Of a DNA stretch of 6,926 bases, positions 4,535 to 6,926 are shown in pieces. Each line of letters begins with the position of its first letter. Position 1 is the first letter of the stretch. The notes beneath the pieces were generated by a model. It was not told where the DNA came from. It saw nothing but the letters and a program-made list of their open reading frames with translations, and did not search any database. A program made the position numbers and the translations under genes. The DNA comes from Bacillota bacterium (lineage in GTDB: Bacteria; Bacillota_H; UBA994; UBA5500): NCBI GenBank assembly GCA_012727835.1, contig JAAYGE010000243.1, forward strand, positions 1-6,926. Direction: 5' to 3'.

Positions 4535-5008
4535 ATGAAAAAGATCTGTTTTGCTGGAGGATGCTTTTGGGGCGTGGAGGAGTTCTTCTCCCGCATTAAA
4601 GGAGTGGTATCAACAAAGGTGGGGTACGCTAACGGGCACACGGAAAACCCCACCTACGAGGAAGTATGTACTGGTAAAACGGGCCATGCGGAGGCTTGCC
4701 TAGTGGAGTACGACCCGGAACAGATTTCTTTGAGCCAGCTGTTATACAGGTTCTGGAGTATAATAGATCCTACTTTGGTAGACCAACAGGGCCCAGACAT
4801 AGGAAACCAGTATCGTACTGGCATCTACTATCTCCATGAAGCCGATTTGCCCACGATCATCGAGTCCCGGGACCAAGAGCAAATGCGCTATGACAAAGCG
4901 ATTGTGACGGAAATCGAACCTCTACGCTGCTTCTGGGATGCAGAAGAATATCATCAAAAATATTTAAAGAAAAATCCCGACGGTTATTGCCATATTAAGC
5001 TCAATTAG
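4535..5008 (+). CDS. msrA: Peptide-methionine (S)-S-oxide reductase MsrA
   Basis: MsrA reduces the S-epimer of methionine sulfoxide, free or in proteins, using thioredoxin or glutaredoxin as electron donor in the cytoplasm. The 157-residue protein starts with [16 protein letters not shown]10 in GCFWG is the catalytic cysteine and is an ordinary Cys here, not Sec. Further family blocks are [53 protein letters not shown] and, near the end, [21 protein letters not shown] at the C-terminus carries the likely resolving cysteine. Length is normal for the single-domain form; no MsrB domain is fused. AAGGAGG eight bases before ATG 4535 gives a clear start. It is transcribed alone, divergently from the hemerythrin gene, and ends at a strong bidirectional terminator. 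The seleno-glutaredoxin in this window is a conceivable electron donor (inference). Confidence 0.96.
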   Translation: MKKICFAGGCFWGVEEFFSRIKGVVSTKVGYANGHTENPTYEEVCTGKTGHAEACLVEYDPEQISLSQLLYRFWSIIDPTLVDQQGPDIGNQYRTGIYYLHEADLPTIIESRDQEQMRYDKAIVTEIEPLRCFWDAEEYHQKYLKKNPDGYCHIKLN

Positions 5009-5038
5009 CGATCTGATAACCACGGACTGAAAAAATTG

Positions 5039-5071
5039 GGGGCAGTCGCAAGAACAGTTTGCGGCTGCCCC
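5039..5071. terminator. Bidirectional intrinsic terminator between msrA and the PII-like gene
   Basis: The stem is GGGGCAG-T-CGCAA (5039-5051) with TTGCG-G-CTGCCCC (5059-5071), 13 pairs including one wobble, around a 7-base loop. On the minus strand it is followed by CAATTTTTTC, a good U-tract, and it lies just after the PII-like stop. On the plus strand it is followed by TTAACCTATTTTT, 31 bases after msrA. It serves both convergent units. Confidence 0.85.
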
Positions 5072-5076
5072 TTAAC

Positions 5077-5406
5077 CTATTTTTGTTCCAGGTGGTGGGC
5101 AATACCGGCCACCTGTGAGAGTTCCATAACAAAGGCAATGCCCGTGTTAGGTTGATTCAAGTTCCCTTCTTCAACAACAGCGGCTAGCCCCCGATCGCTA
5201 ATCTCGCGGTCAACCACAATCAAAATAATATCCTTTTCCGGCTCGATGGGGATACCCCATAGTTTCTTGGTGTCATGGATGCCACTGCCGCGACCATAGA
5301 TGATGGTCGCCCCTCGGGCACCGGCCTTTTTGGCCGCCTTAACCACTTCGGTGTTAAATCCCTTCTTGACTATCGCTACTATCAGATCGTGTTGAGTCTG
5401 AGGCAT
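5077..5406 (-). CDS. PII-like signalling protein linked to DUF1538 membrane proteins
   Basis: This 109-residue protein has the ferredoxin-like fold of the PII (GlnB/GlnK) superfamily. It opens with HDLIVAIVKKGFNTEVVKAAKKAGARGATIIYG, the usual first strand, helix and second strand. It then has a short T-loop (GRGSGIHDTKKLWGIPIEPEKD, about residues 38-59) with no uridylylation tyrosine of the GlnB kind, and a later B-loop-like QPNTGIAFV. PII-like proteins form trimers that bind nucleotides or other small ligands and control a partner, often a membrane transporter. The partner here is presumably the DUF1538 pair encoded just upstream. Of ATG 5415, 5412 and 5406, the last has AAAGG nine bases upstream and is preferred. 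The gene begins inside the preceding DUF1538 gene (53-base overlap), implying coupled translation, and ends at a strong terminator. It is unlikely to be the main nitrogen regulator, since no amt or gln gene is nearby. Confidence 0.88.
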   Translation of the reverse strand: MPQTQHDLIVAIVKKGFNTEVVKAAKKAGARGATIIYGRGSGIHDTKKLWGIPIEPEKDIILIVVDREISDRGLAAVVEEGNLNQPNTGIAFVMELSQVAGIAHHLEQK

Positions 5407-6127
5407 CAACATCATCCTTTCGCTTGTAAACTTGCCCTAGAACCATAATTGAAAGTATAGGTGCTAGGGCTACCATCGCAACTAAGCCAAAGCCGTCTAG
5501 TACAGTATCGCGGCCTTCAGTAGCTTGGGCTAACCCGATGCCTACTGAAAGTACCAGGGTGGCGACCATAGGGCCGGTAGCAACCCCGCCCGAGTCAAAG
5601 GCAATGGCACTAAACACCGGATCAGCAAACTGTAATAGCACCAGCGCTATAAAATAGCCGGCGTAAATTATCCAAGTGAACCGGATTCCGTAAACTAGGC
5701 GGGCCATGCCCAGTCCCACAAGTAATGCGGAGCTACCGGCTAATGTTAGTAGCAAGGGGCGGCGAGTTACGGTTCCACTGGAAGCTTCATCTACCTGATC
5801 GCAGAGTACTTGCACCGCCGGCTCGGCGATGACCGCGACGAAGCCGATAAAGGCACCGATGGGAATGGCCAGCCATTTATATTTCAGACTACCGATAGCT
5901 GCACCGATGCTGCGACCAGGACCAATGAAGCCAATGTGCACACCATGTAACAATAGCGTTACACCGACAAAAGTGAGGGTTAACCCTTTAATGATATTGA
6001 GCGTGGTAGACTTGGGAGGGCGAAAAGCAAATTGCATGATGGGGACAAGCAGAATCATCGGTAACAGGGCAAAGAAGACTTCTTGGGCGGTTTGTAAAAT
6101 GCCTTGAAACACAATAAGCTCATTCAC
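5354..6127 (-). CDS. DUF1538 family membrane protein (second of pair)
   Basis: This polytopic membrane protein of about 257 residues has around seven hydrophobic segments. It shares with its upstream neighbour the blocks AEPAVQVLCDQ, AFDSGGVATGPM and LDGFGLV...APILSIMVLG; the FDSGGV-TGP motif identifies DUF1538. The family's activity is unproven. The multi-helix form, the paired copies and the PII-like partner suggest an ion or small-solute transporter (inference). GTG 6127 gives a 4-base GTGA overlap with the previous gene's TGA and has AGGGG ten bases upstream, so it is preferred over GTG 6136. The C-terminus is unusual: after the last helix comes a soluble tail (KRKDDVDASDSTRSDSSDS) rich in Asp and Ser. 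The DNA for its last 17 codons and stop also encodes the start of the PII-like protein in another frame. The tail is cytoplasmic if the basic KRK follows the positive-inside rule, and could be where the PII-like protein docks. Confidence 0.88.
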   Translation of the reverse strand: MNELIVFQGILQTAQEVFFALLPMILLVPIMQFAFRPPKSTTLNIIKGLTLTFVGVTLLLHGVHIGFIGPGRSIGAAIGSLKYKWLAIPIGAFIGFVAVIAEPAVQVLCDQVDEASSGTVTRRPLLLTLAGSSALLVGLGMARLVYGIRFTWIIYAGYFIALVLLQFADPVFSAIAFDSGGVATGPMVATLVLSVGIGLAQATEGRDTVLDGFGLVAMVALAPILSIMVLGQVYKRKDDVDASDSTRSDSSDSQEGI

Positions 6128-6813
6128 CCGAGCCACACCCCTAACAGCATGACGGCAATGATTGGGCCGAGGGAGGCTAAACCTACTAATCCAAAGCCGT
6201 CAGCAAGCACTGATCGCCCTTGTAGTACGGCAGAGGTGCCGGCTCCTAAACTGAGGATAAAGGGTACTGTCATGGGACCGGTGGTAACACCGCCAGAATC
6301 AAAGGCGAGGGGAAGAAACTGGGGTGGTGTGAAAAAGGAGATGGCGAGCATTATCAAGTAACCAGTTGTGAGTACCCGGCGGATGGGAGTGCCTCGCACG
6401 ATGCGGTACATGGCCACAGCGACGAAAACGCCAACTCCAATGGCTACGAACCCAATGAGAATGCTTTTGCTAACGGCCCCTTGGGAAAGCTCAGCAAACT
6501 GGCTGGCCAGTACACGTACATCGGGCTCGGCTACGGTAACCAAGGTGCCCAGGGCAAAAGCCGCGATTAAATATACAGGTAAGCTGGTGCTTGGCAGCTC
6601 GCTGCCCAGCAAGCGCCCCAGCAAGAGGAGTCCCGTCTGCGAGCCCAAGAGAAAAAGAAACATGCCACTGAGCACGAAGGCCACACCAATAAGAAATTGT
6701 AAGAATTCCAGGGCGGGCAAACGAACCACTAGAATTTGTAGCAGAACGATGACCAGAGTCATGGGCAGTATGGCGCCGACGGCTTCTTTCCACACGTCAG
6801 AAACAGGTTTCAA
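6124..6813 (-). CDS. DUF1538 family membrane protein (first of pair)
   Basis: This 229-residue membrane protein has six to seven likely helices, an amphipathic start (KPVSDVWKEAVGAILPM), AEPDVRVLASQ at residues 95-105, AFDSGGVTTGPM at 170-181 and LADGFGLVGLASLGPIIAVMLLG near the end. The same three blocks occur in the same order in the next gene, so the two are paralogous halves; DUF1538 proteins elsewhere can carry two such domains in one chain, and here they are separate genes. The start is TTG 6813, nine bases after GGAGGTGA (6830-6823); no ATG or GTG in frame fits better. It is the first gene of the DUF1538-DUF1538-PII-like operon and ends with TGA inside the GTGA overlap. The AEP and FDSGG motifs, polar residues within hydrophobic surroundings, are good candidates for a transport pathway (inference). 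Confidence 0.88.
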   Translation of the reverse strand: MKPVSDVWKEAVGAILPMTLVIVLLQILVVRLPALEFLQFLIGVAFVLSGMFLFLLGSQTGLLLLGRLLGSELPSTSLPVYLIAAFALGTLVTVAEPDVRVLASQFAELSQGAVSKSILIGFVAIGVGVFVAVAMYRIVRGTPIRRVLTTGYLIMLAISFFTPPQFLPLAFDSGGVTTGPMTVPFILSLGAGTSAVLQGRSVLADGFGLVGLASLGPIIAVMLLGVWLG

Positions 6814-6822
6814 ACTATAATC

Positions 6823-6830
6823 TCACCTCC
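6823..6830 (-). promoter_or_regulatory. Strong ribosome binding site that supports the TTG start
   Basis: GGAGGTGA on the minus strand is a full eight-base match to the 16S 3' end and lies nine bases before TTG 6813, fixing the start of the first DUF1538 gene. Beyond it (6831-6926) the upstream region is AT-rich with TTTACA-like hexamers, but I see no convincing promoter pair. Confidence 0.65.
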
Positions 6831-6926
6831 ATAGAATTGGGCTAGCTACCTTTTTTATCACTCTCCCTTCAAATCATGCCATCTTGTAAAAAAATCCTAA
6901 CATTTTAGCAGGGTCAGTGTAAACGC

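Noticed and set aside
5008..5071. CRISPR or other tandem repeats anywhere in the window
   Set aside because: No regularly spaced direct repeats were found; the obvious repeats are single inverted repeats.
6104..6820. Long plus-strand frames opposite the DUF1538 genes
   Set aside because: Met/Pro/Thr/Arg-rich translations typical of the antisense of hydrophobic coding sequence; no start signals or domains.

Overview
The window (about 50% G+C by eye) looks like a chromosomal stretch from an anaerobic, low-to-mid G+C Firmicute of the Clostridia/Peptococcaceae/Moorella type. The reasons are strong GGAGG-type ribosome binding sites, frequent GTG and TTG starts, a DUF438-hemerythrin protein, an FNR-like regulator, a PII-like/DUF1538 operon and a probable selenocysteine-containing glutaredoxin. 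The taxon is an inference; there is no rRNA or other marker gene here.

Layout. (1) Positions 1-1698, plus strand: a nitroreductase whose 5' end lies outside the window, a small DUF2087 protein, and a cyclase/arylformamidase-like metal hydrolase that overlaps the DUF2087 gene. Two hairpins at 1707-1791 separate this run from the convergent genes. (2) Positions 1797-3338, minus strand, read from right to left: a Crp/Fnr-family regulator with FNR-like cysteines but a frameshift before its DNA-binding domain; a four-helix membrane protein of unknown function; and a glutaredoxin-like gene whose active-site codon is an in-frame UGA (UPGC in place of CPGC), followed by a hairpin that fits a bacterial SECIS element. 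(3) Positions 3339-3610: an intergenic stretch with a large palindrome, a GC-rich hairpin and a possible 42-residue ORF. (4) Positions 3611-5008: divergent genes for a DUF438-hemerythrin protein (minus) and the methionine sulfoxide reductase MsrA (plus), with an FNR-like palindrome between them. (5) Positions 5039-6813: a bidirectional terminator, then a tightly overlapping minus-strand operon of two DUF1538 membrane proteins and a PII-like signalling protein.

The centre of the window reads as a loose oxygen/redox-stress neighbourhood for an anaerobe: nitroreductase, seleno-glutaredoxin, O2- or NO-binding hemerythrin, MsrA and an FNR-type sensor. The DUF1538-DUF1538-PII operon looks like a separate unit, a putative membrane transport system controlled by a PII-like sensor. 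The most notable observations are the selenoprotein hidden by its UGA codon, the broken FNR-like regulator beside an FNR-like operator, the split DUF1538 pair coupled to a PII-like gene, and the structured intergenic element at 3423-3597.
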